A DNA stretch of 64,000 nt from Takakia lepidozioides. Lineage: Eukaryota; Streptophyta; Takakiopsida; Takakiales; Takakiaceae. Location of the stretch: the NCBI GenBank assembly GCA_030704615.1, contig CM060733.1:45510001-45574000 (forward strand), in the 5' to 3' direction. Below the pieces are notes generated by a model, which saw nothing but the letters and a program-made list of their open reading frames with translations, had not been told where the DNA came from and did no database searches. Positions 1 through 9,879 of the stretch are shown here, piece after piece. The number at the start of each line of letters is the position of its first letter. Within the stretch, counting starts at the first letter, position 1. The translations under genes and the position numbers were made by a program.

Positions 1-2664
1 AGGAGATGGCGATCTTGAACGTGCAGGACTTCCGGTGCTCGACGAGACCTCCTCGGACAACATCACCGGACCACGAGGGAGCGTGCGAATATTCTTGTCA
101 GCTCGCCATGAATCCTCTTCTCCGCCAGGTGCCTCGTCAAGTCTTCGTCTCACTGGACGGGTATGAACATCTCCTTCCAAATGTTGGCCTCTTCGCAGCA
201 ATGGCGTGTCCCGAAGGCCCTCTCGCAAGGCCACCGCCCACTTCCGAGGATTCTTCGATCTGGAGGCAGTCCGCATCAGCATTTCCTGCCTGTCCGGCCC
301 CAAGCCCCACTGTTTCCCTTTCAAGAACTCGTTGTACCTGCATTGCTGCATAATTGACCTCACAATGTCCTCCGTTGTGGCAGTGAGGATGTCCACCAGA
401 TGCGCCGCAGAGGAGGCACGCCAGGAAGAGTGCACTGATTCGGCCATGTTTGTCGTGGGCATGTTGGTGTCGGAGTCGAGACACATTTCCTGCACAAGCA
501 CATGTTCAGGTTACAAGCAAGTTACAAATATGGCCAAGAATAATATCCAACGGGACGCGAATTCGTGCAACTCACCTCCCGCATATAGTCGCCGAACTGG
601 AGGAAACGATAATGCCACCATGCTAGCCAACTGACCATTGCTCCTTCGTCTGATTTCCTTACAGCACCTGACGATGTCCACCAAGCCCGTATGCATGCAA
701 ACTATGTCTCTGCATCATCCAGGTGGGAGCGCGCTTCCACGCAAGGCACATGGAACGGTGCTCCTCTCTGAAATCTGGCGCCACGAGCTTGGTTGTGTAC
801 TGCGAAAGGCTCTGCAGAAAATGGAACCCACAAGATCTCTCCTTGCCTTCCATGGGAACATTGGGGTCTTGCCCGTACACCCTTCGGATGGCAGCCCAAT
901 TTGCTTGTGCGTTGTCCGCCATGAAACCACGGAATTGGGAGGGGGCAATCCCGCCTTGGCCATCTGTTCGTTTATTCCCTGCCAAAGAAGCATCTCCGAT
1001 TGTGTGTCCTCTCCTTTCATCTCACAAATAGCAATTGTCATTAGCATCCTGCAGTGGGTGTCGTAGACATGTGCACCCATTGTCACCCACTGGTGATTTG
1101 TAATTCGCTTGATATGGTCGAACATGACCCAACTGTTTGACAAGTTCCCACTCGTCATCCTGTCGACCAGTTCGACGCCACTGCCAGGTCCACACGTGGA
1201 CATTTTGAATACGAAACAACGATCTGCCTCAGTCCCTTGTCCTGGAAACCTACTTCCATGAATGTAGTCATATCCACATCGTCGCTTCACCTCCAGAATA
1301 GAGTGCATATCCGAGCCACGCCCAATTTTCTGTTTGCATGAGACAATGTGGTTTCGGACATTCGGTGAACATACGTGGGACACCGACTCCAGCAATGCCT
1401 CCATTTCCTTCTCGTCGAGAGGAACTCTATCGGAGCCGTCTTCCGACATAATTCTGGCCAATGCCATCTTATGGGCGGCTTGGAGCTGTATCTGTTTGGG
1501 TTTGGCACCCGGTCTCAACTTAACCTCCTCCTGAACGAGCTGCTCTACTTCGTGGGCAGCCTCCCGCGAGTTCCCCCTCGCCAATTTGTGACAATGGGAA
1601 CCAACGTGTATGCAAGCTCGGGTGAGGTCAGGGAAACGGTGCAACACATAGAACTGCTTGGCATTACAAACAGACATGCAGTGTGGTGGTTCTTTGCAAT
1701 GCGCACACTTAAATGTGGAGTTCGGAACCTTCTCCTGAGCTCGAAATGGTTGGTGAGTTGTGCCTGTCCAATCGGTCTCGTTCCTGTGACCTCTGGATTT
1801 AAAGTGGAAGCAAGTTGGGGAGAAACACCGCAACGCGCCCGCACAAACAACGTAGCGCACCCGCACACCATCAAGCATCTTCATGCTGGTGGTTTTGGTA
1901 ACGCACCAAGGATGACCGTCATGTTTTCTATCCATATCTGTCAACATTCCGGACGCCCTCGAGTAGTCCGCCCGAGGAGGGAACTCAAAGAAGATATTAC
2001 CGTCGACGTCGGCGGGAAGGCATGTAACCGATTTAATTGTGAACTTGCTGTAGTCCAGCCCGGCCAGCTCCGACCGGTGTCCTTCCAGGTGAAGCCCTCG
2101 CAGAATTTCTAGAATAGATCGAACTGCGGTGCTCGTGCTGGGAATATGACTCCTCCTCCACTGACGTCCATTGAGGACTTGCCTGCCTGATCTCCAGGAT
2201 GACCTTGGAACTTCCATGACCTCGTCTGAGTCGGACAGGTTGTGAACAACCCGGTTCTCGGTCGTCTTCATGGATGGGTTCGGCTCTGGATTTACTTCGT
2301 TGCGGACTTCTCTCTTTGAGGTACCCACTCTCTGATTCGCGGATTGTTTCGTGGAAGGCGCCAGGATAGACGGTGCATTTGGCGGGCAAATGAAGTCCCC
2401 AACAGCCCTGTATATGACGTTGTCCGATGGTGGAACTCGCCATTTCCCTGCCATCGCCGAAATCATCGTGGAGCACAACAATACTCTCGACAACAAGGCC
2501 GTTTGAGTCCTTCCTTTCCTCCTCCAAAAAACCGACCCCGGTTTCAGGTGGTATCGAACGCACAGATATTTCTCCATCACCCGGCAGGTGTCCCCTCTAC
2601 ACGGAAATGAAGCTCTATGCTCGTGAGGAGGGCAGTACACTGTAGCGCTCGGGTTTTCCGCCAT
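1..2664 (-). pseudogene. MULE-like transposase, element copy 1 (partial, frameshifted)
   Basis: This is a Mutator-like transposase that would cut and paste its element; the 3' part lies outside the window. Exon 1 spans 2664-576 and exon 2 runs from 489 to the window edge. The intron (490-575) matches those of the other two copies. The start codon at 2664 (MAENPSATVYCPP) aligns with the start of copy 3. Visible parts are a Cys/His-rich region with DGHPWCVTKT, the MULE core (MADNAQANWAA, then CGFHFLQSL) and NTNMAESVHSSW-like residues after the intron (here NMPTTNMAESVHSS). The frame breaks near 935, within the core, and again near 720, so the copy is dead. It is clearly diverged from copies 2 and 3, which are near-identical to each other. 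It also neighbours a different palindrome variant. MULE assignment is confident; catalytic residue assignment is inference. Confidence 0.8.
490..575 (-). other. Conserved transposase intron, copy 1
   Basis: On the minus strand, GCGGGAG is followed by a GTGAG donor (575-571), and the acceptor is CAG at 492-490. The next exon opens with codons for EMCLDSD. The same phase-0 intron occurs in copies 2 and 3 at the same protein position, which supports a spliced transposase. Confidence 0.8.
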
Positions 2665-2950
2665 GGGAGATGTGCACACAAGACTGCCAGGATGGCGTGC
2701 GGGGAAGCTCCCTGGTAGAAGGGGGTGCAACGATGGGAATGAATGCGATGCCGATTTGTCCGAGCGACGAAGCCTGATCCAAATCCAGGGAGCCAACTAT
2801 CTCAAAAATCCACAGTCAGAGTGTTAATGAACATTGTCTCCGGAATGCGGCCCCTCGTCTTTGCGTAATAACTGCCAACGGTATGCAGTCAGAAAGTGGG
2901 GGGCCGTCCGGATGATGACGGCTGAAGGGGAGAAGCCGGCACCGTGCCGT
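2665..2950. other. 5' leader of copy-1 transposase
   Basis: This stretch lies between the transposase start and the first palindromes. I see no gene or recognisable promoter motif in it. By position it should contain part of the transposase promoter. Confidence 0.3.
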
Positions 2951-4500
2951 CACATTACTACCACCCCCGAATGGAAATTCGGCACCCAATATCCAACAGA
3001 GGAAGCCCGGATGAAGACGCCTCGGGCGCAGAGGCCGGAGTGTGTGCGACAGAGAACATCCCCTGGATGAAGATTCGGCGCCGAATTTCCATCCGGGCCC
3101 CCCCAAAGGAAGTCTTGTCGGGGGGTCAGACCGAAAACTGGCCGACATAAAAACCTCCCTAGATGGGAAAACGGCGCCGAATTTCAATTCGGGGCCGTTC
3201 CAATGCAGTCGGGGAGAAGGGAGAGGTCGGCACCTGGCCGTCATATTTCAACCCCCGGGACGGAAATTCGGCACCGAATATCCAACAGAGCGGCGGAGAG
3301 GCGGCACCTCTCCGACAGAGACCATCCCCGGATAAATTCGGCGCCGAATTTCCATCCGCAGGTAAGTGGAATCCCGGATGGATGGAGATTCGGCGCCGAA
3401 TTTTCATCCAGCAGGTAAGTGGAATCTCGGATGGATGGAGATTCGGCGCCGAATTTCCATCCAGCAGGTAAGTGGAATCCCGGATAAATGGAAATTCGGC
3501 GCCGAATTCCATCCTGCAGGTAATTCGAATCCCGGATGAATGGAAATTCGGCGCCGAATTTCCATCCAGCAGGTAAGTGGAATCCCGGATGGATGGAGAT
3601 TCGGCGCCGAATTTCCATCCTGCAGGTAATTCGAATCCCCCGGATGAATGGAAATTCGGCGCCGAATTTCCATCCAGCAGGTAAGTGGAATCCCGGATGG
3701 ATGGAGATTCGGCGCCGAATTTCCATCCTGCAGGTAATTCGAATCCCGGATGAATGGAAATTCGGCGCCGAATTTCCATCCAGCAGGTAAGTGGAATCCC
3801 GGATAAATGAAAATTCGGCGCCGAATTCCCATCCTGCAGGTAATTCGAATCCCGGATGAATGGAAATTCGGCGCCGAATTTCTATCCAGCAGGTAAGTCG
3901 GATCGGTGGCGTATGGATATTCGGCGCCGAATTTCCATTCGCCATGTATTTCATCGCTCAGAATTACCTTCCTGCAGGTAATTCCCAGATGAGAATTAAC
4001 CTTCCTGCAGGTAATTTCCAGATGAGAATTACCTTCCTGCAGGTAATTCCATCGATGCCGGTACGATGTTAATTCCTCGTCCAGAATTACCTGCACGAAG
4101 GTAATTCTGATCGACGAATTACCTGCAGGGAAGGTAATTCTCATCTGGGAATTACCTGCACGAAGGTAATTCCTCGCTCAGAAATACTTGGCGAATGGAA
4201 ATTCGGCGCCGAATATCCATACGCCACCGATCCGACTTACCTGCTGGATGGAAATTCGGCGCCGAATTTCCATTCATCCGGGAATCGAATCACCTACAGG
4301 ATCGAAATTCGGCGCCGAATCTCCATCCATCCGGGATTCCACTTCCCTGCAGGATGGAAATTCGGCGCCGAATTTCCATTCATCCGGTATTTGAATTACC
4401 TGCATGATGGAAATTCGGCACCGAATTACCTGCGTGAGGGAAATTCGGCGCGCCGCCCTACCTCCGCGGATGGAAATTCGGCGCCGGATTTCCATCCGAG
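2950..4500. repeat. Palindrome array, GGAAATTCGG type
   Basis: This array consists of repeated short palindromes. The half-site GGAAATTCGG is followed by a 2-nt centre (mostly CG) and the mirrored CCGAATTTCC. From about 3340 to 3900 the palindromes sit in tandem units separated by spacers such as GCAGGTAAGTGGAATCCCGG and GCAGGTAATTCGAATCCCGG. The array lies between the minus-strand transposase and plus-strand gene B, where copy 2 has the GGAAATGCGG type instead. Open frames across the array (RRRISI, GNSAPNFH and similar) are by-products of the repeat and are not genes. A role as binding or methylation sites is inference. Confidence 0.9.
3885..4248. repeat. Large hairpin-capable inverted repeat
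   Basis: The sequence from 3885 reads as the reverse complement of the sequence ending at 4248 over at least the outer 58 bases; the centre is near 4066. The inner part contains a further small palindrome family built on GAATTACCTGCAGGTAATTC-like units (for example around 3961-4050 and 4083-4170). Small palindromes are therefore nested inside a palindrome several hundred bases long. Confidence 0.85.
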
Positions 4501-4959
4501 CGCTTGCAGCAGGGTAAAAGACAGATTCAATTGCAGCAGACACCTTCACCTGCAAGGATGAGGAAGCAGAAGGCAATCAGGGCGACGGTCGAACAGTCTC
4601 CCACAAAACCGCTTCCACGAGCTGAAGCTCAGTTCCTGGAGGATTTCCCGCCTGCAGATGCTGGGGCCGTCTCTGCTGCAGCGAAGGCAATGGGATCGAC
4701 CGTTTTTGTCGATTTGGTACCGGAGGAGGGTGCTGCCGCTGAACGTTCGCAGCAAGACCTCACCACCGATGAGCAAGCAGGCAGAATTGCCCGCAAACAG
4801 GCCCCAGAGTGCAGCTCCAGTTGAGGATGCTCCAGCTGCTCAGCCACTACCGGCACCTACAGACATTTCTCTCGGAGGATTTCAAAATGCAGCGGATAAA
4901 ATGTTGGAGGAGACACACAGTAGCATTGGCAGAGTTCTGGGCAGCAGGGTATTCCAGTG

Positions 4960-5396
4960 GACTTTTCGAATCCCACTCTGTCGCATGGTCTCCCTTCCCA
5001 TCGTCAGGCAGGCCCTTCCCGGAGATATGGATAAGCTCAAGTTTGCATTTCGAGAAGGGTACCGTCTGGGATCGGCAGCGTTTTACGTTTCCATTGAGAA
5101 CGAGGACGGCGAAACTCGTGGACCCACTGCCGATGAATTGTCAACATGGGATACCCACTGGCACACTCGCAACGACGAATTCGAGACGACGCTGAAGGGT
5201 GATCCAGACTTCGGCCATATGTCGGGTAAAATGTTCTTTGTGTGGGACGGGAATCACCGACTTCTTGCCTGTGGGAGTACATCAAGCAGAACCATGCCAA
5301 GCACATTGGCTGGCATTACATGGTGGAGTGTGTCATCCTCAAGGTGAAGGCGGCAGACTCCTCCCTGCTCAAGAATGCCATGGCAGACCTCAACTC
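4960..5396 (+). other. ParB-like domain segment, gene B copy 1
   Basis: The order of features fits the ParB/sulfiredoxin-like fold: a 'preferred value' strand (PLCRMVSLPIVRQALPG), a helix (MDKLKFAFREGY), a second strand (AAFYVSIEN), and then VWDGNHRLLA. The last resembles the G-x-R/H-R-x-x-A motif of ParB N-terminal domains, and in phage proteins such domains are often fused to DNA methyltransferases. A frameshift follows RLLA at about 5268; copy 2 keeps the continuation (VEYIKQNHAKHIGWHYMVEC) in frame. No ParB helix-turn-helix is recognisable. Confidence 0.55.
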
Positions 5397-5508
5397 GTAA
5401 GATACTCATACCCTCCCTAGCACGTTCGAAATGCGGTGCCGCATTTCGGTTTCCATTCTGGTTTGTTTCCGTGCTTCCGTGTACTGAACTGGAGAGTGTG
5501 CCTTGCAG
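5397..5508 (+). other. Gene B intron carrying a palindrome (copy 1)
   Basis: The donor is CTC^GTAAGA and the acceptor is CTTGCAG^GG. Inside, at 5427-5448, is a full 22-bp palindrome built on CGAAATGCGG, the same family as the arrays. Copy 2 has the equivalent at 17405-17426. Confidence 0.75.
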
Positions 5509-6985
5509 GGTCACTGAGAATGTGTTACGTGCATACCCACATGGCACATATGCTGTACAGGGTGAGGAAAACTGGTCTCACTAATCCGCAGATGTTTGCG
5601 GAAATGCTGGAGCCCGAGCTCATTCAGAAAGCCGTTGCAAAAACAGACCGGACATGGTATCGTCTCACTATGGATGGAATGGTGGAGGTGATATACGAAG
5701 TAAGTCGTCCTCCGATTTCCCTCTGCTCATCCTTCCCCAATTTCCAATAATCTTTCCACATAAATCGAATGTAACGCTTCTGCATGTTTTTGTTGGCAGT
5801 CAAACATCCAGCTGGATTTGGCCATGTCAAACGCTTCTTCATGGAAAGTGAGGGGCAGGTGAAAACGTTGCAGTCATTGACTGAGCACTTGAAGGAAGCC
5901 GGTGTCAAGTCCAGAACCAAATACAAGTCAAAGCTTGTGAAGCTGGTGGCAATTGCAGATCCGGCACTTGGAAAGGACTTCATCCCCGAGATTGCAAAAC
6001 ACTATTCTCGGGCCATGCAGCCGACCATGCAATTGGAGAAACTGCATCACCTCTCAACGGCATGTGTTGAGGCGAAAGAGAAGGTGAGGTTTCAATGCAC
6101 TGAAGTTCCTTCCTAGCAATAGCCACTAGCCTCTCTCTCTTCCACCGCTCTGACATTGGATCGGAAATGGCAGACACGGTGGCTGTCGATCTGGAATGCA
6201 TCCGAGAGCATAAGGACAATGTGGTCTTTTCCACTCGAAGTTTCCGACCCTGCAGTGGATGTGTGGCTCAACCGCATGACTTGGTGGTTCCAGGTAATTC
6301 AAGGTACTTCCCCAGATTTGCTTTTCTGAAATGAATTCCCTGAACTGCTACGTGACAATGCATTTGGGAATCGCAGGTAATGTCGAATGCGAAGGAGCAA
6401 GTCGTAATGCACACAAATTCGTTCGGCTTGTACGTCAAATGGGATGGAACACAGACATTGGAAGACTACGTGACACGTTTCAGATGTGCGTACAAGGACA
6501 ACCTTTTCGCCAGAGAGCTACAGACAGCAAGAAGGAGCGTGGAGTTTACACATCAGGAGGGAGCGGGGAAAGCTGCAATGCGAATTGTTTACAGGTGAAG
6601 CACAGCTGCCCTTGTATGCAAAGCGTGGTTACGAGGTTTGTCTCGGAAATGCGGCACCGCGCATTCGCATTTTATGTTTTCGGTGGCACTCTGCGAGTAG
6701 GTTCGTCCAATCTTATGCTCACGCATGCTGACTGCCTTGCAGGTATATGAAATACGTGCTTGGAAGAAAGGATTCGGGCTTGCCCGCATGGTGTTGGACG
6801 ACAGAGGTTGTGTGGTTGTCCTGGCGAGCAGAGGAAAAAACACTCAGACAGGAATTGCGAAGTGGACCCGCAAGAGCGCCGTCCCGATTCTGAAAAAGAA
6901 ATGGACGTGCATCAACACACTGGGCATTCGGTCGGAAGGGAAGAAGGTGATTACGACACTGGCACTCGTCCATTCATTTGCTTGG

Positions 6986-7045
6986 GTGTTTTCAAGTGCG
7001 GTGCCGCATTCGGTTTCTATCGTTCCCTCCCGCCCGTGTATGCAG
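6986..7045 (+). other. Short gene B intron with palindrome (copy 1)
   Basis: This 60-bp phase-0 intron lies between HSFAW and TKQFDAYC-like codons. The donor is GG^GTGTTTTC and the acceptor is ATGCAG^AC. The palindrome core GTGCGGTGCCGCATT at 6996-7010 fills much of it. Confidence 0.7.
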
Positions 7046-7312
7046 ACAAAGCAGTTCGATGCATACTGCTTTGTGAAGGAGAACTCCACCTTTGCTTTCC
7101 GGAAGGAGGGAGGAAAGGTTGACCCGAACTGCGACCCCCTCGATTACGACGTTCTGTTCAACAATGTTCCCAAGGAACTTCTCCCTCATAGCCTCACTTC
7201 AACGGAACCCCTGCGGTACTCCACGGACTCGGAGCCCCTGCCTTCATTCAGGCAATTATGGAGACATGCATAGACGTGGAGGGCACAGTGCTCGACCTCA
7301 TCTGTGGGACAG

Positions 7313-7415
7313 GTATGGCAGAATCTTGATCTATGCTGTTCTGCAAATTCTCGTTAGGATGTAGTTCGCAACATCTGAAGCGCCATGTGGTAATGTGTGG
7401 ATGGCATTGTAACAG
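7313..7415 (+). other. Intron splitting methyltransferase motif I (copy 1)
   Basis: The donor is GGACAG^GTATGG and the acceptor is GTAACAG^GTGCC. Splicing in phase 1 gives LDLICGTG-ASMWAGRF, which restores a complete motif I. Copy 2 has the same intron at 20279-20380. Confidence 0.75.
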
Positions 7416-8230
7416 GTGCCTCAATGTGGGCTGGGCGGTTTTCCAACCGGCACCTCTTTGCCTACGAGGAGGATTCATCCGTGTGGGGATCCCATCTGGA
7501 GGGGCTGCAACGGAATGTGAAGGCTCCCGACAGAGCGGAAGTCTCCTCGGATTCGTCGGAGTCCGAGGAAGACACAGTGGACATTGATGCAGAGGAGAAC
7601 CCGGAATACGAGTGAGTGCAAACATTGTAAGTTTGCAAAGCCTTCTGGGTCATTTATGTCAAAGGAATTTCCCGACTGTGGTTCTCATTAGTCTCGTTGA
7701 TGATTGTCATGTGCAGGATTGCAGGGTTCGGGTCGAAACATGTAGGGCCTACACTTCCTGCCAGGAAGAATGTCCCGTTCTTTGCGAGGGCCGACTTCAT
7801 GACGAGCCCGGTGAGGGACTACTCCCTTCCTAGTTATGCAGCTAAACTCGCAAATACAGCGATTAGAAGAAGTGAGAATCCCAGTAAAGTAGAGCAGATT
7901 TTGGAGAGGGCTAGGGAGGACAGAAGGATAAGGAAAGAGTTGGCAGCAGCTCAGACAGGTAGACGAGTACGAAAGTACATATGTGATTCAGCGGATGAGA
8001 GCGACGCAGACAGGGAGGAGGACGACCCAACGGAGGTGAGATGGACAGTTCCGCAAGGGGAAGATGGGATTTTCGAAAGCCTGGCCAACGAGCAGTCCGC
8101 TGGAGACGAGAGAGGCACTGAGGGGGTGGAGGAGGAGCAGGACAGTCTAGAACAGGATGAGGATTCCGATGATTTTCAAGATTAATAGAATTTTAATGAA
8201 GTCTCTGTAAATGTAAATTCTCTTCCAGAG

Positions 8231-8238
8231 TATATAAA
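8231..8238 (+). promoter_or_regulatory. TATA-box candidate after gene B copy 1
   Basis: TATATAAA lies about 45 bases after the gene B stop codon, oriented towards the right-hand array. It is conserved at 21193-21200 in copy 2. It could drive a transcript through the array; no gene starts nearby, so this is a sequence-only call. Confidence 0.35.
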
Positions 8239-8324
8239 GGAAATTCTGCCCGACATTCGTGACCCCTCTCCAGTGTGCATTCCAGCCACACAATCGCCCA
8301 AACCACGACGCTCCCAAAATCAGA

Positions 8325-9033
8325 AATGGGGCACCGCATTTCCAAAATTTTGGCAACCTAAAAACCTCTTTTGGAAATGCGGCACCGCATTTCCAAAACA
8401 GGGGAGGGACTAAATTTTCCATTTCATGGTTGGCATAGTAAAAAGTAATCGGCCGATTGGAAATGCGGTGCTGCATTTCCAAAATTTCCTTTGTCCACAC
8501 GCCAGTTTTGGCCTCTCCCGCTCATTGCATGGATGCCACCACGCTTACAAAGGTCGAACAAGGAGGTCGAGATGGCGGAATTGGAAATGCGGTGCCACAT
8601 TTCCTATTGGGGATGGTCGTTGTTCGAACTGCAGGCCCATCAGCAAAAATTGGCACCGCATTCCATTGTAAAAAAAAGTCGATGACGGACATGGAATGCG
8701 GCGCCGCATTTTCCAGAACGGACATCGCAATTTGTCCATTTGCCACCCTCTCACGGAATGCGGTAACGCATTCCATCGAGCTGGTCAGAAATGGGTGCAC
8801 TTTTCGAAGTGTTTGGACGGAAATGCGCACCGCATTCCCTTGTCCAAAAAGAAGTTTCATTGCCAAGCTGGAAATGCTCGCCGCATTTTGCAATGCCACC
8901 CTCGTTGTCTGTCCATTATAGACCCGTGTTGGTATTTCGTGTACCTGGACGGAAATTATGCACCACATCATTTGCCGACACTGAAATGCGGTTCATACAT
9001 TTCCATGTCGGCATGAAAATGCGGCACCGCATT
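8325..9033. repeat. Right-hand palindrome array, copy 1
   Basis: Palindromes of the GGAAATGCGG type recur here, many of them imperfect, with spacers such as TGTCCATTTGCC. The array is homologous to 21285-22110. It stops abruptly inside a palindrome at 9033, where the terminal repeat of copy 2 begins, so copy 1 lacks its own right end. Confidence 0.85.
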
Positions 9034-9054
9034 GAGGTTTACTATTTCATGAGC
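9034..9054. repeat. Terminal inverted repeat, copy 2 left end
   Basis: The terminus runs GAGGTTTA then CTATTTCATGAGC. It is identical in reverse complement to 58175-58195. It matches the right ends at 23729-23749 and 26183-26203 at 17 of 21 positions, counted by eye. Confidence 0.8.
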
Positions 9055-9145
9055 AGAAACCATGAGCCATGAGCCATGAGCCGCATGAGCCGCATGAGCG
9101 GTGAGCCGAAGTCTAAGATACGCGGATTTCATGAGCGGACTCCTC
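9047..9145. repeat. Subterminal CATGAGC repeats, left end
   Basis: CATGAGC(C) is repeated about seven times just inside the terminal repeat, with more isolated copies to about 9300. The equivalent cluster at the other end of the element is in inverted orientation (GCTCATG, 23690-23740 and 26140-26190). Subterminal clusters of this kind commonly serve as transposase binding sites in plant DNA transposons. Confidence 0.75.
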
Positions 9146-9612
9146 CAAATTTGGAAATGCGGCAGATTAAACAAGTATTAAAATAATAGTTTTTTATTTG
9201 ACCTTGCCGTTTTTTGGACGTTCCAGATCATGTAATGCGGCGAAGATATGTCGTCAGTAACAAGTCCGCTCATGGTTTTATAGATCCGCTCATGGAAATA
9301 AGTGACCGTGCAACGGGAAATCCAGTATACCACTGCAAAAGGACGTCGCATACTGGCCTGTATAGAGTATTCCGCGGTTTTACATGCCTTAACATTGGAA
9401 TGAAGCTGACCCTTTTGCCGCGATTGAACCAATGGAGTCTGCACCAATACAGTCTGCAGTACTTCACAATTCTGTCTTCTTCGGGTATTCGGCGGGAAAG
9501 GTTTGCAACTGAACTGGGAAATAGGGTGCCGCATTAGGGTTCGCACGTGCGAAATTTCGGAGCGGTTTGGTGTTGGCGAAGGCCGCCTCTGGGGGTACCT
9601 ACGACGATACTT

Positions 9613-9634
9613 GGAAATTCGGCGCCGCATTTCC
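9613..9634. repeat. Single hybrid palindrome downstream of transposase
   Basis: The left half is GGAAATTCGG and the right half CCGCATTTCC, so the two halves come from different palindrome variants. The twin site in copy 3 (57596-57617) is symmetric. Confidence 0.7.
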
Positions 9635-9879
9635 TTGTCGGAGGTCGAATGAGGAGAGCAAGTTTTCGGAAAGCAGAAAAACATGAACCCTCCAACATAC
9701 AAAAATACATGCACGTGGAAACAAGTGAACGATATAGTAATATCTTAGTTCGATCAAAACAGGTTACTGGTAGGCAAGACATATGTCGGACCTTTGTGTG
9801 GCCAGAGTCTGAGGTACTGGCAGCAGTACAGTTCTACTATCCGATGGGCGTACCATTGTATGTGGACCGCAAGCCAAGC

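Larger units (their letters stand above)
6757..7600 (+). other. Methyltransferase-like region, gene B copy 1 (internally deleted)
   Basis: The remaining segments are FGLARMVLDDRGCVVVLA, a downstream KQFDAYCFVKE exon, and VLDLICGTG split by an intron (7313-7415) from ASMWAGRFSNRHLFAYEED. A glycine-rich SAM-binding motif at the C-terminal end, followed by an acidic residue 16 or so residues later, is the order of permuted N4/N6 DNA methyltransferases. The upstream half, including the position where motif IV would lie, is lost: the 6757 junction skips sequence present at 18792-19735 in copy 2. Confidence 0.6.
4505..8185 (+). pseudogene. Gene B copy 1: ParB-like plus methyltransferase-like protein
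   Basis: This is a multi-exon element-encoded gene. In order, the readable parts are a low-complexity N-terminal region (4504-4950), a ParB-like region (about 4960-5396, with RIPLCRMVSLPIVR then FFVWDGNHRLLA), a middle region (5509-6090, with MFAEMLEPELIQKAV and HLKEAGVKSRTKYKSKLV), and a methyltransferase-like region (6757-7600). The tail (7722-8185) is acidic and ends DSDDFQD. Intron boundaries are visible at 5397/5508, 6986/7045 and 7313/7415, all GT-AG. Frames shift near 4790 and 5268. The first exons seen in copy 2 are missing. About 0.95 kb of the methyltransferase part is deleted at 6757 relative to copy 2. The copy is therefore nonfunctional as it stands, although its 3' exons are better preserved than those of copy 2. 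The ParB call rests on the DGNHRL motif and its context, and the methyltransferase call on VLDLICGTG; enzymatic activity is not shown. Confidence 0.65.

Noticed and set aside
1375-2112. Plus-strand 245-codon frame opposite the copy 1 transposase
   Set aside because: It is antisense to the conserved transposase exon, and its homologous positions in copies 2 and 3 are not open over the same span.
3159-4394. Long open frames on both strands (RRRISIHPGF, GNSAPNFH types)
   Set aside because: They are translations of the palindrome array. Frames stay open because the repeat lacks stops, they occur on both strands, and the same peptides appear in every array.
9025-9033. CACCGCATT as the target duplication of copy 2
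   Set aside because: The motif is part of the ubiquitous palindrome, so a match elsewhere has no value as evidence.
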